Assembly: GCF_014646675.1 (NCBI RefSeq)
Contig: NZ_BMNS01000007.1
Span: 124,001 to 188,000 of the forward strand
Length of the DNA: 64,000 nt
DNA from: Lutibacter litoralis
GTDB lineage: Bacteria; Bacteroidota; Bacteroidia; Flavobacteriales; Flavobacteriaceae
Reading direction: 5' to 3'
Within the stretch, counting starts at the first letter, position 1, and each line of letters starts with the position of its first letter. Both the position numbers and the translations under genes were made by a program. Shown one piece after another: positions 56,416 through 64,000 of the stretch. The notes under the pieces were generated by a model. That model did not search any database. It worked only from the letters and a program-made list of their open reading frames with translations, and was not told the origin of the DNA.

Positions 56416-57816
56416 ATGAGTACAACATTATTTGACAAAGTTTGGGATTCTCACGTAGTAAGGAAAATTGAAGATGGACCAGATGTTTTGTTTATAGACA
56501 GACATTTAATACACGAGGTAACAAGTCCTGTCGCTTTTTTAGGATTAAAAAGTAGAAATAATTCGGTGTTATTTCCAAATAAAACGTTTGCAACTGCAGA
56601 TCATAATACGCCAACAATAAACCAACATTTACCAGTTGAAGATCCACTTTCAGCAAATCAACTGAAAGCTTTAGAAGAAAATTCTGCCGAATGGGGAATT
56701 TCTCACTGGGGGCTGGGACATCAACAAAATGGAATTGTACACGTTGTAGGTCCTGAATATGGTATAACATTGCCAGGAGCAACTATTGTTTGTGGAGATT
56801 CACACACATCAACACACGGAGCATTTGGAGCCATTGCATTTGGTATTGGTACTTCAGAAGTTGAAATGGTACTTTCGTCACAATGTATTATGCAACCTAA
56901 GCCTAAAAAAATGCGTATCAATGTAAATGGTGAGCTAGGTTTAGGAGTAACACCTAAAGATGTTGCACTGTTTGTAATTTCTAAATTAACAACTTCTGGT
57001 GCAACTGGTTATTTTGTTGAGTATGCAGGAGATGTGTTTAGAAATATGACCATGGAAGGCCGTATGACTGTTTGTAATTTGAGTATTGAAATGGGAGCTC
57101 GTGGAGGAATGATTGCTCCAGATGAAAAAACTTTTGAATACGTAAAAGGAAGACAATTTGCACCAAAAGGAGAAGATTGGGATAAAGCAATGTCTTATTG
57201 GAAAACGTTAAAAACAGATGAAGACGCTGTTTTTGATGAAGAATTAACGTTCAATGCTTCCGAAATTGAACCAATGATTACGTACGGAACAAACCCAGGT
57301 ATGGGGACTGGAATTTCAAACAATATTCCTAGTGCTAATCAAGTTATAGGTGGTGCAGCAACTTATAAAAAATCATTAGATTATATGGGATTTGCTGAAG
57401 GTGAAACAATGATTGGAAAACCAGTAGATTACGTATTTATTGGAAGTTGTACCAACGGTAGAATTGAAGATTTTAGAGCGTTTGCATCTATTGTAAAAGG
57501 GCGTAAAAAAGCTGATAATATTACTGCTTGGTTAGTTCCGGGTTCTCATATTGTTGAAGCAAAAATTAAAGAAGAAGGTTTGTTAGATATTTTTACTGAA
57601 GCTGGTTTTGTATTGCGCGAACCAGGTTGTTCAGCTTGTTTAGCAATGAACGATGATAAAGTCCCTGCAGGTAAAGTCGCAGTAAGTACTTCAAACAGAA
57701 ACTTTGAAGGACGTCAAGGACCAGGATCAAAAACAATGTTGGCGAGTCCGTTAGTTGCAGCAGCAACAGCTGTAACAGGAGTTGTAACTGATCCAAGAAC
57801 CCTTTTAAAAGGCTAA
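56416..57816 (+). CDS. leuC: 3-isopropylmalate dehydratase, large subunit
   Basis: 466 residues, normal for LeuC. Motifs: [27 protein letters not shown] (first Fe-S Cys), [11 protein letters not shown] (the other two Cys of the 4Fe-4S cluster) and a C-terminal [20 protein letters not shown]. With LeuD it converts 2-isopropylmalate to 3-isopropylmalate in leucine synthesis. It begins the operon from the 56322 promoter. Confidence 0.97.
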   Translation: MSTTLFDKVWDSHVVRKIEDGPDVLFIDRHLIHEVTSPVAFLGLKSRNNSVLFPNKTFATADHNTPTINQHLPVEDPLSANQLKALEENSAEWGISHWGLGHQQNGIVHVVGPEYGITLPGATIVCGDSHTSTHGAFGAIAFGIGTSEVEMVLSSQCIMQPKPKKMRINVNGELGLGVTPKDVALFVISKLTTSGATGYFVEYAGDVFRNMTMEGRMTVCNLSIEMGARGGMIAPDEKTFEYVKGRQFAPKGEDWDKAMSYWKTLKTDEDAVFDEELTFNASEIEPMITYGTNPGMGTGISNNIPSANQVIGGAATYKKSLDYMGFAEGETMIGKPVDYVFIGSCTNGRIEDFRAFASIVKGRKKADNITAWLVPGSHIVEAKIKEEGLLDIFTEAGFVLREPGCSACLAMNDDKVPAGKVAVSTSNRNFEGRQGPGSKTMLASPLVAAATAVTGVVTDPRTLLKG

Positions 57817-57849
57817 TAGCTGTTTGCAATTAGCCTGTAATCTACTAAA

Positions 57850-58213
57850 ATGAGAAACTTTAGAAAATATCAAGTTTGGGAATTAGGACATCAAATTACA
57901 TTAGATGTTTATAAATTAACAAACGTTTTTCCAAAAGATGATCAATATGGCTTAACAAGTCAAATGAGAAGAGCTTCATCGTCGATTTCTGCAAATATAG
58001 CAGAAGGCCTGTGGAAGAGAAAGTGAAGTTGAGTTTAAAAGATTTCTTGTTATTGCAAATGGCTCAGCTACAGAATTGGAATATTTTTTAATTCTTGTGA
58101 AAGATTTAAATTTTGTTTCAGAAATAGATAGTATAGATTTAGTTGGAAAAATAGACCAGCTTAAAAGAAGTTTAAATAAATTAATAAGTAAAATTAATAA
58201 TACTGGTAATTAG
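57850..58213 (+). pseudogene. Four-helix-bundle (S23/IVP-like) gene with one-base frameshift
   Basis: The ATG at 57850 gives MRNFRKYQVWELGHQITLDV, then MRRASSSISANIAEG, and runs into a stop at 58026. A one-base insertion in GGCCTGTGG near 58008-58009 breaks the frame. In the next frame the expected CGRESEVEFKRFLVIANGSA and TELEYFLILVKDLN follow to the stop at 58213. The intact form would be a 23S rRNA-intervening-type four-helix-bundle protein of about 120 residues. A sequencing error cannot be excluded. Confidence 0.88.
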
Positions 58214-58249
58214 CCAAGAGCTAAATGCTAGTAGCCAAAAGCAAATAAT

Positions 58250-58846
58250 ATGGCCTACGATAAATTCGAAATATTAAAAAGTACAGCGGTTCCATTACCA
58301 ATTGAAAACGTAGATACCGATCAAATAATACCAGCTCGTTTTTTAAAAGCGACTAAACGTGAAGGTTTTGGAGATAACTTATTTAGAGATTGGAGATACA
58401 ATCCAGATAATACACCAAAAGAACAATTTGTATTAAACAACCCTATTTATAAAGGGAAAATATTAGTTGGTGGTAAAAACTTCGGTTCAGGTTCATCCAG
58501 AGAGCATGCCGCATGGGCGGTATACGATTATGGATTTCGTTGTGTGGTTTCAAGTTTCTTTGCAGATATTTTTAGAGGAAATTGTTTAAATATTGGTGTT
58601 TTACCAGTTCAGGTTAGTGCTCAATTCTTAGACAAAATATACAAAGAAATTGAAGCAGATCCAAATACTGAAATTGAAATTGATTTACCAAAACAAACAA
58701 TTACAATTTTAGCTACAGGAGCTCAAGAGTCTTTTGAAATTAATAGTTATAAAAAAGATAATATGTTAAATGGTTATGATGATATTGACTATTTAACAAA
58801 AATGAAACCAGAAATAGAAAAGTTCGCAGACTCAAGACCTTTTTAG
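58250..58846 (+). CDS. leuD: 3-isopropylmalate dehydratase, small subunit
   Basis: 198 residues, the usual length. Motifs: [35 protein letters not shown], and [14 protein letters not shown]. It forms the swivelling domain of the isomerase with LeuC. It lies 36 bp after the broken four-helix-bundle gene and 1 bp before leuA. Confidence 0.97.
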   Translation: MAYDKFEILKSTAVPLPIENVDTDQIIPARFLKATKREGFGDNLFRDWRYNPDNTPKEQFVLNNPIYKGKILVGGKNFGSGSSREHAAWAVYDYGFRCVVSSFFADIFRGNCLNIGVLPVQVSAQFLDKIYKEIEADPNTEIEIDLPKQTITILATGAQESFEINSYKKDNMLNGYDDIDYLTKMKPEIEKFADSRPF

Positions 58847-58847
58847 T

Positions 58848-60365
58848 ATGACTAAAAGAAAAATAGAAATAATGGATACTACGCTTCGTGATGGTGAACA
58901 AACCTCCGGAGTATCATTTCCTTCAGCGGAAAAATTAACCATAGCAAAATTGTTATTGGAAGAATTAAATGTTGATAGAATTGAAGTAGCATCTGCCAGA
59001 GTTTCTAAAGGTGAGTTTAATGCTGTAAAAGCAATTACAGATTGGGCTAACAAAAATGGCTATATAGATAGGGTTGAAATGTTAACTTTTGTTGATGGCG
59101 GAAGCTCTATAGATTGGATGAATAATGCAGGTGCTAAGGTTCAAAACTTATTAACCAAGGGATCTTTAAATCATTTAACACATCAACTTAAAAAAACACC
59201 AGAGCAGCATTTTTCTGAAATAAGAGAAGTTGTAGATTTAGCTCAAAAGTCTGGAATTAAAACGAATGTTTATTTGGAAGATTGGAGCAACGGAATGCAT
59301 AATTCCCCCGAATATGTCTTTCAATTTCTAGATTTTTTAGTGACACTTCCTTTAGAGAGAATTTTATTGCCAGATACTTTAGGAGTGCTTACACATTACC
59401 AAACATTTGATTATTTTTCACAAATTACAGCAAAATATCCAGATACACATTTCGATTTCCATGCACATAACGATTATGATTTAAGTGTAGCAAATGTTAT
59501 GGAAGCTATTAAAGCTGGCGCTAAAGGGCTGCATTTAACTGTAAACGGAATGGGTGAACGGGCTGGAAACGCACCAATGGCAAGTGTGGTTGCAGTAATA
59601 AACGACTTCTTTAAAGAGGAGGTTGAAATACAAGTAAAAGAAACTTCTTTATACTCTGTAAGTAAGCTTATTGAAACGTTTTCAGGGGTTAGAATCCCTT
59701 CAAATAAGCCAGTTGTTGGCGATAATGTGTTTACACAAACAGCAGGGATTCATGCAGATGGTGACAATAAAAACAACCTGTATTTTAACGATTTAATGCC
59801 AGAACGTTTTGGTAGAAAACGTAAATATGCTTTAGGTAAAACATCAGGAAAAGCAAATATTGAAAAAAATTTACAGGAATTAGGGTTGCAATTAAATGAT
59901 GAAGATTTAAAAAAGGTAACACAACGCATTATTGAACTTGGAGACCAAAAAGAATTGGTTACTAAAGAAGATTTACCTTATATAATTTCCGATGTATTGG
60001 ATAGTAATTTATATCAAGAAAAAGTTACGATCGAATCTTATGTTTTAACACACTCAAAAGGATTAAAACCTTCTACAACAGTAGCTTTAACAATAGATGA
60101 TGAATATTTTCAAGAACATGCTCAAGGAGATGGACAGTATGATGCTTTTATGAATGCGATTAAAAAAATATATGTAAACAAAGGAATGTCGCTACCAAAA
60201 TTGGTAGATTATGCTGTAAGAATTCCACCAGGAAGTACATCAGATGCACTTTGTGAAACTATAATTACTTGGGAAACAAAAGATAAGAGATTTATAACGA
60301 GAGGTTTAGATTCAGATCAAACAGTGTCTGCAATTAAAGCCACTCAAAAAATGTTGAATATATAG
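58848..60365 (+). CDS. leuA: 2-isopropylmalate synthase-type enzyme
   Basis: 505 residues. The (beta/alpha)8 HMGL-like catalytic domain has MDTTLRDGEQTSG, DTLGVL, HFDFHAHNDYDLSVANVMEA and GLHLTVNGMGERAGN. A C-terminal leucine-binding regulatory domain ends around the ATQKMLNI tail. Its place in the leuC-leuD-leuB cluster supports 2-isopropylmalate synthase. A related citramalate synthase is the alternative, because some Bacteroidota enzymes of this subfamily make citramalate. It starts 1 bp after leuD, so translation is coupled. Confidence 0.85.
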   Translation: MTKRKIEIMDTTLRDGEQTSGVSFPSAEKLTIAKLLLEELNVDRIEVASARVSKGEFNAVKAITDWANKNGYIDRVEMLTFVDGGSSIDWMNNAGAKVQNLLTKGSLNHLTHQLKKTPEQHFSEIREVVDLAQKSGIKTNVYLEDWSNGMHNSPEYVFQFLDFLVTLPLERILLPDTLGVLTHYQTFDYFSQITAKYPDTHFDFHAHNDYDLSVANVMEAIKAGAKGLHLTVNGMGERAGNAPMASVVAVINDFFKEEVEIQVKETSLYSVSKLIETFSGVRIPSNKPVVGDNVFTQTAGIHADGDNKNNLYFNDLMPERFGRKRKYALGKTSGKANIEKNLQELGLQLNDEDLKKVTQRIIELGDQKELVTKEDLPYIISDVLDSNLYQEKVTIESYVLTHSKGLKPSTTVALTIDDEYFQEHAQGDGQYDAFMNAIKKIYVNKGMSLPKLVDYAVRIPPGSTSDALCETIITWETKDKRFITRGLDSDQTVSAIKATQKMLNI

Positions 60366-60474
60366 TTAGTGCTTTTAGCCTTTTGCTATTAGCTTAAAGA
60401 CAAATTAAATTAAAATAAATTATAGCTGTTTACTGAGCAAATTGCCAAAGCGAACAGCCAAAAGCTTAAAAAAT

Positions 60475-61530
60475 ATGAAATTAAATATAGCACTTTTAGC
60501 AGGAGATGGAATTGGTCCTGAAGTAATTGATCAAGCAGTAAAAGTATGTGATGCTATTGCAACAAAATTTAATCATGAAATTAGCTGGAAACCTGCGTTA
60601 ACTGGAGCAGCTGCAATTGATGCCGTTGGTGAACCCTACCCAGATGAAACGCATGAAATTTGTAAAAATTCAGATGCTGTGTTGTTTGGAGCAATTGGGC
60701 ATCCAAAATTCGATAATGATCCTTCTGCAAAAGTTCGTCCAGAACAAGGATTGTTAAAAATGCGTAAAGCTTTAGGTTTATTTGCAAATGTCCGTCCAAC
60801 GTTTACATTCCCTTCATTATTAGACAAATCTCCTTTAAAAAGAGAACGTATTGAGGGAACAGACTTAGTTTTCTTAAGAGAATTAACAGGAGGTATTTAC
60901 TTTGGAGAAAAAGGAAGAAGAGATGGTGGAGAAACTGCTTTTGATAATTGTGTGTATACACGTGAAGAAGTGCAACGTTTAGCTAAAAAAGGGTTTGAAT
61001 TAGCAATGACACGTTCCAAAAGATTGTGTTGTGTAGATAAGGCTAACGTTCTAGAAACATCTCGTTTATGGAGAGAAACTGTGCAAGCAATGGAAAAAGA
61101 TTATCCTGAAGTTGAGGTTTCTTACGAATTTGTAGATGCAGTTGCAATGCGTTTAGTACAATGGCCAAATAGTTATGATGTATTAATCACTGAAAACTTA
61201 TTTGGAGATATATTAACCGATGAAGCTTCTGTAATTTCTGGCTCTATGGGATTAATGCCATCAGCATCTTTAGGTTCAGATATTGGTTTATTTGAACCAA
61301 TTCACGGATCGTATCCACAAGCAACAGGAAAGAATATAGCAAACCCAATGGCAACCGTTTTATCCGCTGCAATGATGTTTGAAAACTTTGGTCTTTTAGA
61401 AGAGGGAAAAGCCATTAGAGCAGTTGTAAATAATGCTTTAAACAGAGGTATTGTTACTGAAGATTTAGCCGAAGAGAATAATGCTTACGGAACTAAAGAA
61501 GTTGGAGATTGGTTAGCGGAAAACGTGTAA
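60475..61530 (+). CDS. leuB: 3-isopropylmalate dehydrogenase
   Basis: 351 residues from the ATG at 60475 (MKLNIALLAGDGIGPEVIDQ). An upstream TTG (60442) within the intergenic repeat is rejected. Motifs: GAIGHPKFD, FLRELTGGIYFGEKGR, CVDKANVLE, ENLFGDILTDEAS and EPIHGSYPQATGKNIANPMA. It is NAD-dependent and oxidises and decarboxylates 3-isopropylmalate. It is the last gene of the operon and a strong terminator follows. Confidence 0.97.
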   Translation: MKLNIALLAGDGIGPEVIDQAVKVCDAIATKFNHEISWKPALTGAAAIDAVGEPYPDETHEICKNSDAVLFGAIGHPKFDNDPSAKVRPEQGLLKMRKALGLFANVRPTFTFPSLLDKSPLKRERIEGTDLVFLRELTGGIYFGEKGRRDGGETAFDNCVYTREEVQRLAKKGFELAMTRSKRLCCVDKANVLETSRLWRETVQAMEKDYPEVEVSYEFVDAVAMRLVQWPNSYDVLITENLFGDILTDEASVISGSMGLMPSASLGSDIGLFEPIHGSYPQATGKNIANPMATVLSAAMMFENFGLLEEGKAIRAVVNNALNRGIVTEDLAEENNAYGTKEVGDWLAENV

Positions 61531-61553
61531 GTAATTTTTATTTTGTAATTATC

Positions 61554-61591
61554 AAAGCTGTCTAAGAAGTGTTTTTTAGACAGCTTTTTTT
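61554..61591 (+). terminator. leu operon terminator
   Basis: A perfect 12-bp stem (AAAGCTGTCTAA / TTAGACAGCTTT) with a 10-nt loop, followed by TTTT after the leuB stop. Confidence 0.88.
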
Positions 61592-61711
61592 GTATAATAT
61601 TTTGTTTATCAGGTCATAAGATAAAGACACCTATATCGTGCTTGTCAAAAATAAAAGATCAACAATTCAATGTGATAATCTTAAATTTTTTTAATAATTA
61701 ATAAAGTAAGC

Positions 61712-61804
61712 ATTGTTGTAAATGAAAAATCAACGGAAGTTGGTGTAGATCCTTACAATAAATTAATAGATAGTAACTCAGTAGTTAATAGAAGAAAACT
61801 TTAA
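61712..61804 (+). pseudogene. C-terminal fragment of an M1 peptidase-like protein
   Basis: A stretch reading IVVNEKSTEVGVDPYNKLID and then SNSVVNRRKL, followed by a stop, resembles the C-terminus of ABC-2/M1-aminopeptidase fusion proteins (the EVGVDPYNKLIDR end). No start codon or upstream domain is present, so it is a remnant in an otherwise empty 385-bp gap (61531-61915). Confidence 0.55.
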
Positions 61805-61915
61805 AAAGCGTTAATTACTGAAACCCTTTAAAGATCCAAGTTGAATAAAAAGGATAATTTAAGTAAAAAAGAGTAATTTTATAATTTAAATACAATCTCA
61901 TTATTTTAAACTTAA

Positions 61916-63016
61916 ATGACACCTTTAATTACAACAGAAGAGAAGCTAAAAGAGCGCATTAAAGAACTTACATGTTTGTATAAAGTAACCTCAATTATTA
62001 TAAATTGTGATTACAGTGAAATTCAAAAAAGTTTAAAAGCTATTGTTTTATCTTTGAAAGATGCGTTGCGTTTTAGTGAAGGCGCTTGTGTTGAAATTAA
62101 GACCAGTGAATTTTTTATTTCTACAGAAGAGTTTCCTGAAAAAAGGACCTATATTTCTTCATCTATTTCTGTTTTTAACAAACAGGAAGGTGTTTTAAAA
62201 GCAGGGTATAATTGCAATAAGTTTTCAAAAAAAGATTTTTTGTACGAAGAAAAATTATTGTTGAGGAAAATTGGTGTTGAAATAGGAAATTTATTAGAGC
62301 GAAAACGAATTGAAGAAAATGAAGCACTTTTAAAAAGAAAGGTAGAACGCGCCGACAGAATTAGTATTTTAGGTGAGATTACAGCTGGTATTGCACATGA
62401 ATTAAATACACCTTTAGCAAATATATTAGGGTTTGCAGAATTATTGAAAAATAGATTTAAAAAAGGGAGTCAAGCAGAAAAAGACATTGATAAAATTATA
62501 AATAGTGCTATATTTTCAAGAGAAGTGGTTAAAAAATTAATGTTCTTCGCTTGTGAGATGCCCCAGAAAATGGAGGTTATCACTGTTAATGAGGTTATAT
62601 CAGACGCTATTAACTTATTAGATCCAACCTTTAAAAAAAGTAAAATAAAATATAATTTAAATTGCAGTGCACCATTAATTAAGTTAAAAGCAGATACCAT
62701 TCAACTTACACAAGTTGTTTTTAATTTAATTTTAAACGCTATTTATTTTTCACCAGAAGAAAGTACTATTACTATAAATATTATTGATAATATAAAAAAT
62801 GTAACATTAAGTATTTCTGATCAAGGTCCTGGAATAAAAAATAGTATTTCAGATAAAATATTTGAACCTTTTTTCACAACCAAACCTGTTGGAGATGGTT
62901 CTGGTTTAGGGTTAAGTGTTGTGCATGGAATTATTAAAAGTCATAAAGGTACCATTAAACACCAACCTAACTTTCCTAATGGCACTACTTTTATTGTTAA
63001 TTTCCCAAAATTATAA
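61916..63016 (+). CDS. Sensor histidine kinase, cytosolic GAF-like domain
   Basis: 366 residues with no membrane segment. An N-terminal GAF-like sensor (about 12-130, ELTCLYKVTSIIIN then LKAIVLSLKDALRFSEGACV) leads into HisKA with ITAGIAHELNTPLANILGFA (phospho-His at 161) and the HATPase with NLILNAIYFSPEE (N box), DQGPGIKNSI and GDGSGLGLSVVHGIIKSHKG. It feeds phosphate to the response regulator 5 bp downstream. The signal is not known. Confidence 0.93.
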   Translation: MTPLITTEEKLKERIKELTCLYKVTSIIINCDYSEIQKSLKAIVLSLKDALRFSEGACVEIKTSEFFISTEEFPEKRTYISSSISVFNKQEGVLKAGYNCNKFSKKDFLYEEKLLLRKIGVEIGNLLERKRIEENEALLKRKVERADRISILGEITAGIAHELNTPLANILGFAELLKNRFKKGSQAEKDIDKIINSAIFSREVVKKLMFFACEMPQKMEVITVNEVISDAINLLDPTFKKSKIKYNLNCSAPLIKLKADTIQLTQVVFNLILNAIYFSPEESTITINIIDNIKNVTLSISDQGPGIKNSISDKIFEPFFTTKPVGDGSGLGLSVVHGIIKSHKGTIKHQPNFPNGTTFIVNFPKL

Positions 63017-63021
63017 TAGTT

Positions 63022-64000
63022 ATGCCATTCAAAAAAGAAAACATTTTAATTGTTGATGATGATGTTAATATTTTAGAACTAATACAAAGGCATTTACACG
63101 ATTTAAATTATCATAGTTTTAAGGCAATATCGGTAAAAGAAGCAATTCAAATATTAAAAGATACTCAAATAGACTTGTTAATTACGGATCTTAAAATGCC
63201 TGACGTTGACGGTTTTCAGTTGATTAAATATGTTACCGAGCATTTTCCAGAACTTCCTAAATTGGTTGTTACTGGCTATCCGTCATTACATGATGCAGTT
63301 GATGTTATGAAATCAGGTGCAGTCGATTATTTGGTAAAGCCTTTTACAAAAGAGGAATTAAAAGAAGCTGTGGTAAAATCGTTTTCTCAAAAAGTAAAAA
63401 CCAATGCAACTCAAAATACAGTTTTAAATAAGGCAAATCAACAAAGTTATGGCGAATTAATTGGTAATTCTAAGGAGTTAAAAAAAGTAACTGAAATTAT
63501 TGAAAGGGTTAAAGATAATAAAGCAACTGTTTTTATACAAGGTGAAAGCGGTACAGGTAAAGAGTTGGTTGCTAGAGCTATTCACTATATGGGGAAATTT
63601 GCTCGAGCACCATTTGTTGCGGTTAACTGTGCTGCAATTCCAGAAACCTTATTAGAATCGGAATTGTTTGGCTATGTGAAAGGAGCTTTTACAGGAGCGG
63701 ACACCAATAGAAATGGATTCTTTCAGGCGGCAAATGCAGGAACCATCTTTTTAGATGAAATAGGAAATGCATCTTTAGCCGTTCAAGCAAGGTTATTACG
63801 TGTATTACAAGAAAAGGAAATTACTAAAATAGGATCTCAAAAATCTGAAAAATTAGATGTGCGCGTTATTACGGCAACAAATAGTAATTTAGAAGAGCTA
63901 ATTCAAAAAAAAATATTTAGAGAAGATTTATATTACCGTTTAACTGTAGTTCAAATTACGGTTCCTCCACTTAGAAATAGAAAATCTGACATACCACTTT
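63022..64000 (+). CDS. Sigma-54-dependent response regulator (NtrC-like); 3' partial
   Basis: An ATG at 63022 opens a frame running off the window (326 codons). The receiver domain has ENILIVDDDVN, the phospho-Asp at 56 in LLITDLKMPDVDG, VVTGYPSLHDAV and the Lys at 106 in DYLVKPF. The AAA+ domain follows with Walker A GESGTGKE, the GAFTGA loop (KGAFTGADTNRNG) that contacts sigma-54, the Walker B region TIFLDEIG, and RLLRVLQEKEITKIG. It should activate sigma-54 promoters on phosphorylation by the upstream kinase. The DNA-binding tail lies beyond the window. Confidence 0.96.
   Translation, partial: MPFKKENILIVDDDVNILELIQRHLHDLNYHSFKAISVKEAIQILKDTQIDLLITDLKMPDVDGFQLIKYVTEHFPELPKLVVTGYPSLHDAVDVMKSGAVDYLVKPFTKEELKEAVVKSFSQKVKTNATQNTVLNKANQQSYGELIGNSKELKKVTEIIERVKDNKATVFIQGESGTGKELVARAIHYMGKFARAPFVAVNCAAIPETLLESELFGYVKGAFTGADTNRNGFFQAANAGTIFLDEIGNASLAVQARLLRVLQEKEITKIGSQKSEKLDVRVITATNSNLEELIQKKIFREDLYYRLTVVQITVPPLRNRKSDIPL

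Overview
The window is AT-rich, has Bacteroidota-type promoters (TTG, about 19 nt, TAnnTTTG) and carries SusC/SusD pairs, a short RpoD-type sigma factor and families typical of flavobacteria (Lacal_2735-like, DUF2452, TIGR03643, SdiA-regulated lipoprotein). It most likely comes from a marine member of the Flavobacteriaceae. The genus cannot be fixed from this sequence. No rRNA, CRISPR array, insertion sequence or prophage was seen. There is one tRNA, an initiator tRNA-Met.

Region 1 (1-8803) is a phosphate-flavoured block. It holds the C-terminal part of a PiT phosphate permease fused to a coiled coil and a LuxR-type helix-turn-helix, a porin O/P, two lipoproteins (one SdiA-regulated-like), a divergent CYTH-like protein, a canonical CYTH protein, an SLC13-type anion permease and two uncharacterised membrane proteins. 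Region 2 (8812-17573) is mostly housekeeping: cydA-cydB with a small membrane protein, an SDR oxidoreductase, der, era, a CPBP membrane protease, tRNA-fMet and a divergent primary-type sigma factor. Region 3 (17574-20604) is a YceI / porin-like / YceI block. It is preceded by four copies of an ATGA-N6-TCAT palindrome in the intergenic region shared with the sigma gene.

Region 4 (21323-51483) is the centrepiece: a beta-glucan (laminarin-type) polysaccharide utilisation locus of about 30 kb. A one-protein sensor/regulator (propeller, Y_Y_Y, TM, coiled coil, HTH) precedes SusC, SusD and two surface glycan-binding lipoproteins. Then come GH16, GH30, a sugar-porter MFS, a GH158-like enzyme, a GH149-like beta-1,3-glucan phosphorylase, GH17, a GPH-type MFS, GH3, a clan GH-A enzyme, a cytosolic GH17 and a second GH3. 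The layout suggests extracellular laminarin cleavage, SusCD import, periplasmic debranching and trimming, then import of sugars or short oligosaccharides for cytosolic phosphorolysis and hydrolysis. Decayed hydrolase fragments flank the last GH3 gene.

Region 5 (51690-64000) holds small flavobacterial genes (Lacal_2735-like, DUF2452, TIGR03643), an ABC exporter, a tRNA-dihydrouridine synthase, a leuC-leuD-leuA-leuB operon with a frameshifted four-helix-bundle gene between leuC and leuD, and a histidine kinase / sigma-54 response-regulator pair cut by the window end. Decayed gene fragments occur at 20808-21096 (a second TIGR03643 copy) and 61712-61804 (tail of an M1 peptidase-like protein).
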